From contig NZ_AP018449.1 in the NCBI RefSeq assembly GCF_003966895.1, forward strand, positions 1,247,424 through 1,311,423: a stretch of 64,000 nucleotides of DNA, read 5' to 3'. Source of the DNA: Methylomusa anaerophila. Lineage in GTDB: Bacteria; Bacillota; Negativicutes; Sporomusales; Sporomusaceae. This document shows positions 26,644 through 36,234 of the stretch, in pieces. Position 1 is the first letter of the stretch. Every line of letters begins with the position of its first letter. A model generated the notes under the pieces. The model searched no databases and was not told the origin of the DNA. It was given only the letters and a program-made list of their open reading frames with translations. Both the position numbers and the translations under genes were made by a program.

Positions 26644-27852
26644 ATCCCCGCTGCGCAAGGTAAAAACCGCCACTTCGGCCGGACAGCCGATACGGAAAGG
26701 CAGCCAGTGTCCCGCGCCCACGTTTACATAGCCGTAAGAAGCCCCGTTCCGGTACATCCCCCGCATATACTTGTACTGTACCGGAAAAATTGATTTGCCG
26801 CCCACCGCAATCTGGCCGCCATGGGTGTGGCCCGACAGCGACAGGGGAATGCCGGCGGCAAAAGCGTTGTCAAAAAAATCCGGATGATGGGCCAGCAAAA
26901 CCGGAAAAGCCGCCGCCGGCAGTTTCCTGGCCGCCTGGGCAAAGTAGTTTTCCCGCACGATGCTTTGATTGGCGCCGCCCCTGGCCCAAGGGTAATCCAC
27001 ACCCAGAAGGAATAGGGGGCGGTTGCCGTCAAGTACCTTGCAGGCGTCGTTCTCAATTAAGGTTACCGGACTGGCGGCTACCGCCCGGCGAATCCGGTTT
27101 ATATCCCGAAAATATTCATGATTGCCCCAGCAATAATATATCCCGTGGGGCAGGAGGGCATGAAACCGGTTGAGTCTCTCCATAGTGGGAGCGAGCAGAT
27201 CCAAATCATCGACCAAATCACCGGTAATTGCCAAAAAATCCGGCTTCTCCCCTTCAACCATGGCCAGTACCCGCTCCAGCTTGCTCATCCCGAAAAAAGG
27301 CCCGATGTGAGCATCGCTCACTTGCGCCACCTTAAGCCGGTCAAACTCAGGCGGCAGACCCGGCAGATGTATTTCATGACGGGACAGCACGATTTCCCGG
27401 TCGCCGTTAAAAATGCCGAAACCGCTGCCCGTAAACGGCAAAGCCGGCACAGCCGCCGCCACTCCCTGGATAAATTGCCGGCGGGTAATCCCTTCATAGC
27501 CATTGCCATTAACAGCCGCCGCCTTAGCTTTGCAAAACCGTTTGGCAGTATCGCGGGTTATGTGCAGCAGGAACAGCAGCGCCATCAGAAGGAGAAGCCC
27601 GATAATCCAGGTATAGGACACATATAACAGCCCCCGGATAAATTCCCCGGTGAGGCTTTCCGCCGGGCGAAACCGGCGGCTCAGGAGAATAATGGCCAGG
27701 GACAAGCCGGTAACACTCCAATAAAATATGCGTACCGGCCGCATTGTATAAAACGGGTGCCATTTGGCCAGGATGCGGTAGCCCAGCCAGCATACCCCCG
27801 GCACAATGACCAGTATGAACAGCAAGGATAACAAGAACGGATTCTGTTGCAC
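26533..27852 (-). CDS. Membrane-anchored metallophosphoesterase (YkuE/YaeI-like)
   Basis: 439 residues. GTG start at 27852 after AGGAGG. About four membrane segments lie in residues 1-105; an internal twin-arginine segment (TRRQFIQGVAAAVPALPF) follows, as in the secreted YkuE type. The calcineurin-like domain has VSDAHIG, ITGDLVDD, GNHEY, LLAHHPDFFD and LSGHTHGGQI, the metal and catalytic motifs. Related enzymes hydrolyse lipid-A precursors or other phosphodiesters on the outer face of the membrane; the substrate here is unknown. The last ~37 codons extend past the usual family end (EVAVFTL) and lie antisense to the kinase 3' end, an unusual convergent overlap. Confidence 0.9.
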   Translation of the reverse strand: MQQNPFLLSLLFILVIVPGVCWLGYRILAKWHPFYTMRPVRIFYWSVTGLSLAIILLSRRFRPAESLTGEFIRGLLYVSYTWIIGLLLLMALLFLLHITRDTAKRFCKAKAAAVNGNGYEGITRRQFIQGVAAAVPALPFTGSGFGIFNGDREIVLSRHEIHLPGLPPEFDRLKVAQVSDAHIGPFFGMSKLERVLAMVEGEKPDFLAITGDLVDDLDLLAPTMERLNRFHALLPHGIYYCWGNHEYFRDINRIRRAVAASPVTLIENDACKVLDGNRPLFLLGVDYPWARGGANQSIVRENYFAQAARKLPAAAFPVLLAHHPDFFDNAFAAGIPLSLSGHTHGGQIAVGGKSIFPVQYKYMRGMYRNGASYGYVNVGAGHWLPFRIGCPAEVAVFTLRSGDLGGKVGLKVDKECGSQVAGFHINSGIVPGGNSIADG

Positions 27853-27866
27853 CTGTACCTCCTAAG

Positions 27867-28931
27867 CTAAAACCCTTCCACTTTAAGCTTCCGGGCCATT
27901 TTACCATGGGGACCGGCAAAATTCACCTGCGGCCAGTCCTCCGCTCCTACCCACCTGCCCCCACTCCCGCCGGGCAACAGGGCCGGTTCCGGGGACGCCA
28001 AACCGCAATGATAAAAGGAAATGTCCCAGTGCCGGTGGCTAAATGTGTGCGTGCAGGCAAACAGCCTGTCCAGCACTGTAATATTTTGCCCCAGCTGCTG
28101 GTTAAACACTCGGGCCAATGCCGCTTTATCATCCTGATCCGCCGTGGTTTCCACCGCCGGAAATTCCCACATGCCGGCCAAAAGGCCCTTAGCCGGCCGC
28201 TGGCGAAGCAGAAACCGGCCGGCAAATCGGAGAACTCCGGCCGCCAGCCGAACAGGCACCGGCCTTGCCTGCCTGCTTTTTACCGGCAATTCCTTTTGCC
28301 TTCCTGCCTGAAAAGCCTTGCAAATTGAAATCACCGGACAGGCTTCACACCGTGGAACTTTGGGAATACAAACGGCTGCTCCCAGATCCATAAGCGCCTG
28401 ATTGAATTCTCCCGGTCTGGCCGCCGGCAATTCCTGTTCCAGCAGTTTTTTAATCCGGCGCCTGGCTGCCGGGGACGATACATTCTCTTCCAGAGCGAAC
28501 AAACGGCTGAAAACCCTTAGCACGTTGCCGTCGATGGCCGTCTCCCACTTATCATAGGCAATACTCAGGATAGCGCCGGCGGTATAATCGCCGATACCGG
28601 CCAAACGGGATATCTCCTCCCGGGAATCGGGCACCCGCCCGCCGTACGCCGCCGCCACTTCCCGCACGCCGGCAAGCAAGTTCCGGGCACGGGAGTAATA
28701 GCCCAATCCCTGCCAGGAGAGCATAACCTCTTCGTCATCGGCGGCAGCCAGGCTGGCAAGAGTAGGATACTTCTGCAGCCAGCGCTCATAATAAGGCTTC
28801 ACCGCCTCCACCCGGGTCTGTTGCAACATAATCTCCGACACCCAGATTTTATAAGGATCTTTATCTTTTCGCCAGGGCAAATCCCGCTTGTTCTCATCGT
28901 ACCAGGCTAATAACAGCTTTGCCAATTCCAT
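27867..28931 (-). CDS. mutY: A/G-specific adenine glycosylase
   Basis: 354 residues. HhH-GPD fold with SEIMLQQTRVEAVKPYYERW near residue 32, the helix-hairpin-helix and catalytic-Asp loop LAGIGDYTAGAILSIAYD, the 4Fe-4S cysteines CIPKVPRCEACPVISIC and a C-terminal NUDIX-like domain (residues about 230-354) that reads 8-oxoG. It removes A mispaired with oxidised G. The ATG lies at 28931, and the next gene downstream starts 15 bases after the stop, so the two are probably co-transcribed. Confidence 0.96.
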   Translation of the reverse strand: MELAKLLLAWYDENKRDLPWRKDKDPYKIWVSEIMLQQTRVEAVKPYYERWLQKYPTLASLAAADDEEVMLSWQGLGYYSRARNLLAGVREVAAAYGGRVPDSREEISRLAGIGDYTAGAILSIAYDKWETAIDGNVLRVFSRLFALEENVSSPAARRRIKKLLEQELPAARPGEFNQALMDLGAAVCIPKVPRCEACPVISICKAFQAGRQKELPVKSRQARPVPVRLAAGVLRFAGRFLLRQRPAKGLLAGMWEFPAVETTADQDDKAALARVFNQQLGQNITVLDRLFACTHTFSHRHWDISFYHCGLASPEPALLPGGSGGRWVGAEDWPQVNFAGPHGKMARKLKVEGF

Positions 28932-29049
28932 GAAGGATTATCTGCTCCCTTATCTTTTGAATTGATTCTGTCCCCTGCCATATGCTTGGAAAGGGTTCCT
29001 GCCGCCACTATGTATATATATATTGGCGTCATAGTATGAATTACCCTGC

Positions 29050-29077
29050 TATATATGTCCCGTTAAAGAATTGAAAT
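29050..29077. repeat. Partial family A repeat end
   Basis: tatatatgtcccgttaaag plus aattg matches the left end of the palindromic element at 15386, 54361 and 63369, but the rest of the element is missing. It is a remnant or a solo end between mutY and the RND operon. Confidence 0.5.
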
Positions 29078-29083
29078 TATATG

Positions 29084-29132
29084 TAATAATGCCGGCTAGC
29101 CTTCACTGCGAAGGAAGCCGGCATTATTTTGC
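29084..29132. terminator. Strong hairpin at the end of the RND operon
   Basis: AATAATGCCGGCT and AGCCGGCATTATT pair around an inner CCTTC/GAAGG stem. It lies 8 bases past the RND pump stop. The plus-side flank is TTTTGC and the minus-side flank is ACATATAATTT, so it may serve either direction. Confidence 0.7.
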
Positions 29133-29139
29133 AATCTTT

Positions 29140-32100
29140 TTAGTTTCCCCTTAGTGTGACTTCTTTTTTAGCGACAAAACGGTTTTTTACTCCATCTATC
29201 AGCAAATAAACCGACGGCACCACCACCAGGGTTAGCAGGGTGGAGGTCATAAGACCGCCAATGAGCACAACCCCCATGGATTGGCGCAATTCGGCGCCGG
29301 CTCCGATACCTAAGGCAATCGGCATCATACCGAAGATCATGGCGGCGGTAGTCATCAGAATGGGACGCAGCCGCACCGATCCGGCTTCGATAAGCGCCTC
29401 GGTAATACCCATGCCGCCGGCCCGCAACTGGTTGGTATAGTCCACCAGCAAGATCGCATTTTTGGTTACCAAACCCATGAGCATGATAACCCCGATGAGG
29501 GACATGATGTTCATGGTCTGCCCGGCGACCAGCAGGCCGAGAATAGCGCCAATCAGGGAGAACGGGAGCGACAGCATGATGGTGAACGGGTGGATGAAGC
29601 TTTCAAACTGCGCCGCCAGTACCATATAGATCAGGACTATGGCCAACGCCAGCGCCTTGCCGATTTCATTAAACGAATCCTGCATGATTTGCGCCTGTCC
29701 TACGAATTTGTAGGTATAACCAAGGGGCAGGTTCATAGACGGCATCAAGCTTGTCACCTTGTTGATGACCTCACCGGCAGACGTGCCGGCCACCCCGGCG
29801 TAAACGATGACCTGACGCTGGCGGGATTCACGGTCAATCTGGGTAGGACCGGAAGACAACTGAATATCAGCCACATCGCCTAAGCGGATAAAAGCACCGG
29901 TTTTGCCGGCAACTCTCAGGTTGGCCACATCGTCAATACTCATGCGGCTGTCGGCGGCCAGCTGCACCCGGATGTTGTAGTCATTGTCACCGGCGTTGTA
30001 CTTGTTCCGGGTAATGCCTCCCTGGAAAGCCATCTGCACGGTACCGGCCACGGTGGAAGCGTCCAAACCGGCGTCACTCAGCCGCAAGGCATTTAATTTA
30101 ACCTGTACTTCGGGCACCGATTGCTCGCTGGAGATATCCACATCCATAGTCCCCGGAATGGCCTTTATCTTTTCGGCCAGGTTCTGAGCCGTATGCATCA
30201 GTACCTCCAGATCGGGCCCGCGCAAAGCTACCTGAACGGGCCGGGACTCGCCCCGGCCTATGCTCTGACCGTTTTCTACGGCAACTTTCAGATCGCCTAC
30301 ATCCCGGAACTTGAGTCTTAACCCATCCATAATCTGCTCCATGGAGCGATGGCGTTTGCCGCTTGCGACCAGTTTTACGCCGATAGAGGCCTTGTTGGCC
30401 TGATTGCCGTCGCCTACCACGCTATAGGAGCTTTGCAGCTCGGGAATGGCCATAATTTCCGCTTCGATAGGCAAGGATAGCTGCTGCATTTTTTCCAGGG
30501 AAGTTCCGGCCGGAGCGGTTAAAGTTATGCTGAACTCCCCGGAATCATAAGACGGCTGAAACTCACTGCCCAGAAAGGGTACCAACAAAAAGTTGAGAAA
30601 CAGGGACAATACAGCTATCGCCAGCAGTTTCTTGGGGTACGTCAGCACCCAGGCCAGCAGCCGGCGGTAACCGGCCTGCACAGCGGTAAAACCTTGCTCC
30701 CACTTATCAAGAACCCTTTTCAGCCAGTTGCGGGATGCGCCTTCGCCCGTACCGTCATGGGGTTTCAGCCAGTAGGCGGCGAGAGTCGGCGTAAGGGTAA
30801 AGGCTACAAACAGCGAAAACGCAACCGCGAACGCAACCGTTAGCCCGAACTGCTTAAAGAACTGGCCAATGATGCCGGTCATGCTGCCTACCGGCACGAA
30901 TACCGCCAATATGGAAAAAGTAGTGGCCATAACCGCCAGCGCGATTTCCCCCGTGCCGTCCCGGGCCGCTTCCCAGGCCGACTTGCCTTGTTCCATATGA
31001 CGGTAGATATTCTCAATAACCACAATGGCATCGTCAATTAAGATGCCTACTGCCAGACTTAGTCCCATGAGGGACATATTATTGAGGGTAAAGTTCATAG
31101 CCTTCATGAGAAAGAAAGTAGCCACAACCGAAGTGGGCAGGGCAATGGCGCCGATGAGGGTGGCTCTGGTATTCCCCAAAAACAGGAAGGTGATCGCCAC
31201 TGCCAGCAAGCCGCCGAATACCAGCGAGGTCATTACATCTTCCACGCTGCTCTTGATATATTCGGAACTGTCGCGGGTGATCTGGACTTTGATATCGTCA
31301 GGCAGCGTATCCTGTAAACCGTTCACCGCCTGCTTCACCTTGCTGGCAACATCAACGGTATTGGCGCCGGACTGCTTTTGCACCGATACCAGCACCGCCG
31401 GGGCGCCGTTGGCCCGGGCGATGGCTGTCTCCTCCGCCCAGCTGTCCTTGACAGCGGCGACATCACTCAGTTTAATCAGCCGTCCGTCCTGGTTGGCAAC
31501 AATAATATTGCTGATATCCTCAATACTTTTGTAAACGCCGACTGTCCGGACGGTCAAATCCAGACCCTGTCCTTTAACGTGTCCGCCGGGGGCGTTCAGA
31601 TTTTGGCTGTTGATGGCATCCAAAATCTGGGGCATGGTTATTTTATAGGCCTCCAGTTTTTTAGAGTCGGCCTGAACCTGAATCTCCCGGTCGGAAGCAC
31701 CGGCTATACTCACGTCGGCCACGCCGTCAATCCGCTGCAATTCATTTTTTACCACATCGGTTGCCAGTTTCCGCACTTCCCCCGGGCTGCGGGAATCGGA
31801 CGACAGACTGAAAAAGAGAATAGGCTGCGCTCCGATGTCGAAACGTTGAATAACCGGTTCGTCAATTTGATCCGGCAACTGCTTGCGGATGGTGGCCACC
31901 TTTTCCCTTACTTCATTGGCCGCCAGCCGGGCATTGGTGCCAAATTCAAACTCGATTACCACTTGTGATATTCCTTCTTTGGTCACTGAAGACAGCGTCT
32001 TGATTCCTGAAATGGCGCTGACTGCATCTTCAACCGGCTTGGTAACTTGACTCTCCATCTCCTCCGGCCCGGTGCCGGCATAGCTGACCGAGACAGCAAC

Positions 32101-32232
32101 AATGGGAAAATCCACGTCGGGATAAAGATCTATGCCTAAGGACGGATAAGCTTGTACCCCAAATACCACTAGCAACATTACCAGCATTACGGTAAATACC
32201 GGCCGCTTGATAAAGGTGGCAATGATGTTCAT
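29140..32232 (-). CDS. RND multidrug efflux pump, inner-membrane subunit (HAE1/AcrB family)
   Basis: 1,030 residues, the usual length. N-terminal MNIIATFIKRPVFTVMLVM membrane segment, large periplasmic loops, GILIDDAIVVIENIYRHME in TM4 with the paired Asp of the proton relay, and GVIMLMGLVTKNAILLVDYT in TM10-11. It uses the proton gradient to export hydrophobic compounds through a tripartite complex crossing the outer membrane, so it implies a diderm cell. The ATG overlaps the adaptor stop (TAATG), so the two genes are coupled. No outer-membrane TolC-type gene is nearby. Confidence 0.96.
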   Translation of the reverse strand: MNIIATFIKRPVFTVMLVMLLVVFGVQAYPSLGIDLYPDVDFPIVAVSVSYAGTGPEEMESQVTKPVEDAVSAISGIKTLSSVTKEGISQVVIEFEFGTNARLAANEVREKVATIRKQLPDQIDEPVIQRFDIGAQPILFFSLSSDSRSPGEVRKLATDVVKNELQRIDGVADVSIAGASDREIQVQADSKKLEAYKITMPQILDAINSQNLNAPGGHVKGQGLDLTVRTVGVYKSIEDISNIIVANQDGRLIKLSDVAAVKDSWAEETAIARANGAPAVLVSVQKQSGANTVDVASKVKQAVNGLQDTLPDDIKVQITRDSSEYIKSSVEDVMTSLVFGGLLAVAITFLFLGNTRATLIGAIALPTSVVATFFLMKAMNFTLNNMSLMGLSLAVGILIDDAIVVIENIYRHMEQGKSAWEAARDGTGEIALAVMATTFSILAVFVPVGSMTGIIGQFFKQFGLTVAFAVAFSLFVAFTLTPTLAAYWLKPHDGTGEGASRNWLKRVLDKWEQGFTAVQAGYRRLLAWVLTYPKKLLAIAVLSLFLNFLLVPFLGSEFQPSYDSGEFSITLTAPAGTSLEKMQQLSLPIEAEIMAIPELQSSYSVVGDGNQANKASIGVKLVASGKRHRSMEQIMDGLRLKFRDVGDLKVAVENGQSIGRGESRPVQVALRGPDLEVLMHTAQNLAEKIKAIPGTMDVDISSEQSVPEVQVKLNALRLSDAGLDASTVAGTVQMAFQGGITRNKYNAGDNDYNIRVQLAADSRMSIDDVANLRVAGKTGAFIRLGDVADIQLSSGPTQIDRESRQRQVIVYAGVAGTSAGEVINKVTSLMPSMNLPLGYTYKFVGQAQIMQDSFNEIGKALALAIVLIYMVLAAQFESFIHPFTIMLSLPFSLIGAILGLLVAGQTMNIMSLIGVIMLMGLVTKNAILLVDYTNQLRAGGMGITEALIEAGSVRLRPILMTTAAMIFGMMPIALGIGAGAELRQSMGVVLIGGLMTSTLLTLVVVPSVYLLIDGVKNRFVAKKEVTLRGN

Positions 32233-33356
32233 TACTGACCACCATCCCCAACGGGCGAAACAGTCACGCCGTCTCTTACCTTATTCTGACCGGCAACAAT
32301 GATAGTTTCACCGTCTGTTACCCCTTCCAGGACTTCAGCCCAGCCGCCGCCTACATAGCCCAGCTTCAGTGTGCGCTGCTGCACCTTGTTGTCCTCAGCA
32401 ACTACGAAAACTGTTTTTTGGTCTTCTTTCAGCACCAACGCGTTTTCAGGCACGGCAATCACATCGGCATGCACCCTGGTGCCAATAGAAACCTTGGCAA
32501 ACATACCTGCTTTCAGGGTTCCATTTTCATTCGGGATGCTGATTTCAGCGGCAAAAGTACGGGCGGGTAGAGTAGCGGCAGGGGCAATCCGGGCAACAAT
32601 ACCGTCAAATTCCTGATCCAGGGCGTCTACTCTGACCTTTACCGTCGCCCCCGGGGTTAGATCGCCTACTTGCGACTCGCCAACCGTGGCTTTGGCTAAC
32701 AGGGTAGTAGTATTCGCCAATGTAATTATGGCCGTTCCGGCGTGGGCGAAGGTTCCCGCTTGCAGGTAACGCTTGGTCACCACTCCGTCCCGGGGCGCCG
32801 ATACGGCAGCATTATTAAGCTTTTCCTTTAAAAGCATCAGGCTGCCTTCCGCCGCTCTGACCTGACCGGCAGCCGCATCCCTTTTGGTGCGGGCGGTGTC
32901 AAGAAACTGGGCGGATATGGCGCCTTTGTCCGCTAAAGAATAATAGCGGTTATAGTCCAGCTCCGCCTGTTCCAGGTTGGATCTGGCCGCCATCAGGTTA
33001 CCCTCGGCCTGCACCACCTGCGCCGCCAACTCGCCTGAATCCAGGCTGGCAATTATCGCCCCCGCCTGAACCGCGTCTCCCTCGGCAACATTCAAAGCAT
33101 TAATGCGGCCGTCAACCTTAGCGGATACATCGGCGCTCCATACCGGTTCCAAATTTGCCGAGAACACGCTAACCGGATACACATCCCGGCGCCCAACCCG
33201 GGCAACCTCCACCGTAATCTCCTGGCCGGCCGCCATTCTGTCGGCCCTGGCTTTATTCGCCGCAACGTTGGCGTAGACGCGATAGCCGATTATACCGGTT
33301 AAGGCAATAACCACAGCCAGCGCTACGGCCAACTGCTTCCTGTTCCTAAACAGCAT
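32232..33356 (-). CDS. RND efflux periplasmic adaptor (membrane fusion protein)
   Basis: 374 residues. N-terminal anchor RKQLAVALAVVIALTGIIGY. Lipoyl halves (WSADVSAKVDGRINALNVAE, GDAVQAGAII; PRDGVVTKRYLQAG) flank a coiled-coil hairpin rich in A, E and R (residues about 100-175). A beta-barrel (SIPNENGTLKAGMFAKVSIG) and membrane-proximal domain follow (PENALVLKEDQKTVFVV). It bridges the pump to the outer-membrane channel. First gene of the pump operon; a TetR-like operator palindrome lies 53 bases upstream. Confidence 0.94.
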   Translation of the reverse strand: MLFRNRKQLAVALAVVIALTGIIGYRVYANVAANKARADRMAAGQEITVEVARVGRRDVYPVSVFSANLEPVWSADVSAKVDGRINALNVAEGDAVQAGAIIASLDSGELAAQVVQAEGNLMAARSNLEQAELDYNRYYSLADKGAISAQFLDTARTKRDAAAGQVRAAEGSLMLLKEKLNNAAVSAPRDGVVTKRYLQAGTFAHAGTAIITLANTTTLLAKATVGESQVGDLTPGATVKVRVDALDQEFDGIVARIAPAATLPARTFAAEISIPNENGTLKAGMFAKVSIGTRVHADVIAVPENALVLKEDQKTVFVVAEDNKVQQRTLKLGYVGGGWAEVLEGVTDGETIIVAGQNKVRDGVTVSPVGDGGQ

Positions 33357-33408
33357 CGCATCCCTTCTCCTTTTCCATTGGTTAAATTAGCGAAACTGGC
33401 AGAAATAA

Positions 33409-33426
33409 ACTGACTAACCAGTCAGT
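33409..33426. promoter_or_regulatory. TetR-type operator palindrome
   Basis: ACTGACTAACCAGTCAGT is a perfect inverted repeat (7-bp arms, 4-bp spacer) immediately upstream of the efflux adaptor gene. Arms of this TGACTnnnnAGTCA form are typical of TetR-family repressors that control RND pumps. No tetR gene lies in the window, so the repressor must be encoded elsewhere. Confidence 0.75.
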
Positions 33427-33527
33427 GATTCATTATATCATTTTTCCCGCATAAATGATATATATATCACTACAAATGTTAATACAATTCAGCTGGTTTA
33501 TTCTGTAAATTTTCCGTGAAAGGCAAA

Positions 33528-33553
33528 CAAGGCGGCGTTAACCAACGCCGCCT
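33528..33553. terminator. GC-rich hairpin between divergent genes
   Basis: GGCGGCGTT and AACGCCGCC form a perfect 9-bp stem around AACC (AGGCGGCGTT / AACGCCGCCT). The flanks are not strongly T-rich on either strand, so it may be a leader structure for the plus-strand gene at 33599 rather than a terminator. Confidence 0.5.
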
Positions 33554-33598
33554 CTCTCTCATATACTGTAAGTAATCTTGGGGGAAGGGGGTATCATC

Positions 33599-34237
33599 AT
33601 GCCTTTGACTGATACGCCGCAAACCATCATCAACACCATTCTGGCTGATATTAACGCCGTCATTCCCAACTTCTCATCTCTTGTCAGCTCATACCGCCTG
33701 CTCGTGGGCTCCGCCGAGGAGATTCACCGTATCCCCGACGCGCCCTTTGAAGTGTTTGAAAGAGCGTTAATACGCTGTGATCGGGCCGGTACGCTCATCG
33801 ATACCTTACTGGAACTTTTATGCTGCAAGATAACTTTCAGCAGCGAGTTTCTGTCGGTTACCTGCGCGCCGGTTGATTTGCTCCAATATCTCACCAACCG
33901 CACCCAGCTGGAAAATACCGCGCATCATACCGCCGAGCAAATCGTGGTCATAGAAATAATGCGCCGGCTGCTGGAGCGGATCGGCCAGGACGGCTCCTGT
34001 TTCGGACCGCCGCCGCCAATAACCCCGCAAGCCCCGCCGGCCCCAACGGGCCCACCCCCGCAAGCCCCAACGGGCCCACCCCCGCCGCCACGGGACCTTA
34101 CCTGCAAAGAATTAGAGACAGAAGCCTATGCGGACACGCAGACAGAAGTTGAAAAAGAACTGGCCACAGAAGCCAATTTTGTTTATGGGTGCCCGGAAGA
34201 AATATTTGATTCGCCGCTCAAACGCCGGCATATATGA
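33599..34237 (+). CDS. Proline-rich hypothetical protein (212 aa)
   Basis: ATG 33599 after GGGGGAAGGGGG; an in-frame TTG 21 bases earlier is unlikely. The N-terminal ~135 residues are mainly helical (TIINTILADINAVIPNFSSL; AEQIVVIEIMRRLLERIG) with several Cys (LLELLCCKITF, VTCAP). A linker of about 35 residues is almost all P, G, A, T and Q, built from two direct copies of PPPQAPTG-type units encoded by a 24-base repeat at about 34034-34081. An acidic tail (KELETEAYADTQTEVEKELA) ends with a basic RRHI. No signal peptide or membrane segment. Not recognised. Confidence 0.7.
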   Translation: MPLTDTPQTIINTILADINAVIPNFSSLVSSYRLLVGSAEEIHRIPDAPFEVFERALIRCDRAGTLIDTLLELLCCKITFSSEFLSVTCAPVDLLQYLTNRTQLENTAHHTAEQIVVIEIMRRLLERIGQDGSCFGPPPPITPQAPPAPTGPPPQAPTGPPPPPRDLTCKELETEAYADTQTEVEKELATEANFVYGCPEEIFDSPLKRRHI

Positions 34238-34262
34238 AAACGAAAGCGTAACTAAAAAAATA

Positions 34263-35081
34263 CTATATCATGCCTGCTTGCTTGTATAATGTATAGAAGT
34301 GGTGGGTCGGCCTTGCGCCTTTGCCGATGGTTAAAGCATTCTCGATCGCGACGGTAACATACTCTTTGGCTTGCGTTACCGCCGCCGGGACATTAAGGCC
34401 TTTTCCCAGGTTGGCGGCAATAGCGGCCGACAATGTACAGCCTGTGCCATGGGTTTTTTTCGCTGCAATCCGTTGGGCGCTTAGATAGTGGAAATTAACT
34501 CCATCGAACAGCACATCGATAGAATTCTCAGGGTCCACCGCCAGATGCCCCCCCTTTACCAGTACGTTCCCGGGTCCCATGGCGTATATCCGGCGGGCAG
34601 CCTCTTCCATATCGGTAAGATTGTTTATGGTCAGGCCGGTTAGGACTTCAGCCTCGGGAATGTTCGGCGTCACCACCGCGGCCAGGGGCAGGAGCTCTCC
34701 GGCCAGGATGGCTTGCGCCGCCGGGTTTAAAAGATGATAGCCGCTTGTTGACACCATAACCGGATCAAGTACAATATTGACGGCCTGATATTGCCGCAGC
34801 TTGGCGGCTATGATTTGGATGGTTTCCATCCGGGACACCATGCCGATCTTGACCGCTGCCACAGGGATGTCGTCAAAGATAGCCTCAATTTGTTTGGCAA
34901 TAACGTCCGCCGTAATGTCCTGCACGGCAAAAACGCCCTGGGTATTTTGCGCCGTGACGGCGGTAATGACACTCATACCGAATACCCCATGAGCGGCAAA
35001 AGTTTTCAAGTCGGCCTGAATCCCCGCCCCGCCGCTGGAGTCCGAACCGGCGATGGTCAGGATGTTTTTCATAGTCTGCAT
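34263..35081 (-). CDS. thiD: Hydroxymethylpyrimidine / phosphomethylpyrimidine kinase
   Basis: 272 residues. Start ATG 35081 with AGGAG eight bases upstream (a second Met three codons in is possible). Ribokinase-fold signatures: TIAGSDSSGGAGIQADLKTF at the N-terminus, LDPVMVSTSGYHLL, TPNIPEAEVLTG, VLVKGGHL and the anion hole with catalytic Asp/Cys region KTHGTGCTLSAAIAANL. It phosphorylates HMP and HMP-P in the thiamine pyrimidine branch. No other thi gene and no TPP riboswitch is seen next to it; it follows the MFS transporter gene by 37 bases on the same strand, so the two may be co-transcribed. Confidence 0.95.
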   Translation of the reverse strand: MQTMKNILTIAGSDSSGGAGIQADLKTFAAHGVFGMSVITAVTAQNTQGVFAVQDITADVIAKQIEAIFDDIPVAAVKIGMVSRMETIQIIAAKLRQYQAVNIVLDPVMVSTSGYHLLNPAAQAILAGELLPLAAVVTPNIPEAEVLTGLTINNLTDMEEAARRIYAMGPGNVLVKGGHLAVDPENSIDVLFDGVNFHYLSAQRIAAKKTHGTGCTLSAAIAANLGKGLNVPAAVTQAKEYVTVAIENALTIGKGARPTHHFYTLYKQAGMI

Positions 35082-35118
35082 CCTATCAACTCCTAAACTT
35101 CACTGCCAAATCTACTTT

Positions 35119-36234
35119 CTACTTTGTCTCCAAACTTATTTGTGGTTCCCTCTCCCGGACCACATCCCGGACGAAAAACGTACAGACAAATCCCACCACC
35201 GGCAGGATGGCCAATAGGTCGAAAACCAGCGGCAGGCTCCACAAGTCGGCAATCCGGCCCAAAAGCAGCACCCCCATGCCGCCAAGCCCGACGCTGAACC
35301 CGATGGTAAGGCCCGAAGCCATACCCACATTGCCGGGCATCATACACTGGGCCAACACCAGGCCGCCGGCAAAAGCGGCGGATAAAAACGCGCTGGCCAG
35401 GGCCAAAACGATGAATACCCAAACGCCGCTCATACTTTGGAACAGTACCAGCAGCAGACTAATCGGCAGTATAGACCAGAGCATAATCCGTTTACTGCCG
35501 TATCTGTCACTCAAAATTCCGCCGCACAGCGTTCCCAGCGCGCCGCCGGCCAGGAAAACAGTCAGCAGCCAACTGGCATAAACCGCATTACCGCTTAAGT
35601 ACGACACATAGTACAGCGGTATGAACGTGCTGATACCGGCACTCACCGTTGCCCGCACCAGCACGACGCCTAAGAGAGCCGCCAGCGGCACCGATATTAA
35701 GCACTTAAGATCGCCTAACCCGGCAGCTTTGCTTTCCGGGCGCGGCAGGGTCATAGCCATCCTATACAAAGGAATGCTGATGCCCAAAAAGGGGATTAGG
35801 TACAGCCAGAACATCCCTTCCGGCACGCTGGTTAACAAAAACCCCATAAACAAAGAGCCCAGAGCGAACCCGGCATTGCCGCCAACGACAAACATGCTGA
35901 CACCTTTCCCCTTGCCGGCGCCGCTTAACCGGTTAACCGTTTTGGCTCCCTCCGGGTGAAAGGCAGCTATCCCCAAACCGGATACTACGGTACATAATAG
36001 CAGGATATAATAATTCGGCGCCAGCAGCGAGCCCAGCATAGCCAGGCCGGAGACGGCACACCCCGCCGCCATCAGCCAGGGGCGGTGATTTTTATCGCTG
36101 TAATAACCGAACACCGGCTGTATCACCGACGAAGTCAAATTTTGCAACAGAGCAATCGCGCTGACTTGCGTATAGCTCAAAGCAAACTTAGCTTTAAAAT
36201 ACGGCAACGCCACCAGCAGGGCCCCCTGGGACAA
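35119..36234 (-). CDS. MFS transporter (fosmidomycin-resistance Fsr-like), N-terminus frameshifted
   Basis: 371 residues in one frame from a TTG at 36234, with about eleven to twelve membrane segments, VFGYYSDKNHRPWL (MFS motif A), AAFHPEGAKTV (the Fsr-type signature) and CGGILSDRYGSKRIM in the second half. The first helix is incomplete: an ATG at 36319 (MEVVFVFDMLRSVPRVV) is in another frame, and removing one T from the eight-T run (A8 at 36263-36270 on the plus strand) joins it as RVVFLIVAAHSVTDLSQGAL. So the gene has a one-base homopolymer expansion: phase variation, decay or a read error. It is an exporter of unknown substrate. Confidence 0.85.
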   Translation of the reverse strand: MSQGALLVALPYFKAKFALSYTQVSAIALLQNLTSSVIQPVFGYYSDKNHRPWLMAAGCAVSGLAMLGSLLAPNYYILLLCTVVSGLGIAAFHPEGAKTVNRLSGAGKGKGVSMFVVGGNAGFALGSLFMGFLLTSVPEGMFWLYLIPFLGISIPLYRMAMTLPRPESKAAGLGDLKCLISVPLAALLGVVLVRATVSAGISTFIPLYYVSYLSGNAVYASWLLTVFLAGGALGTLCGGILSDRYGSKRIMLWSILPISLLLVLFQSMSGVWVFIVLALASAFLSAAFAGGLVLAQCMMPGNVGMASGLTIGFSVGLGGMGVLLLGRIADLWSLPLVFDLLAILPVVGFVCTFFVRDVVREREPQISLETK

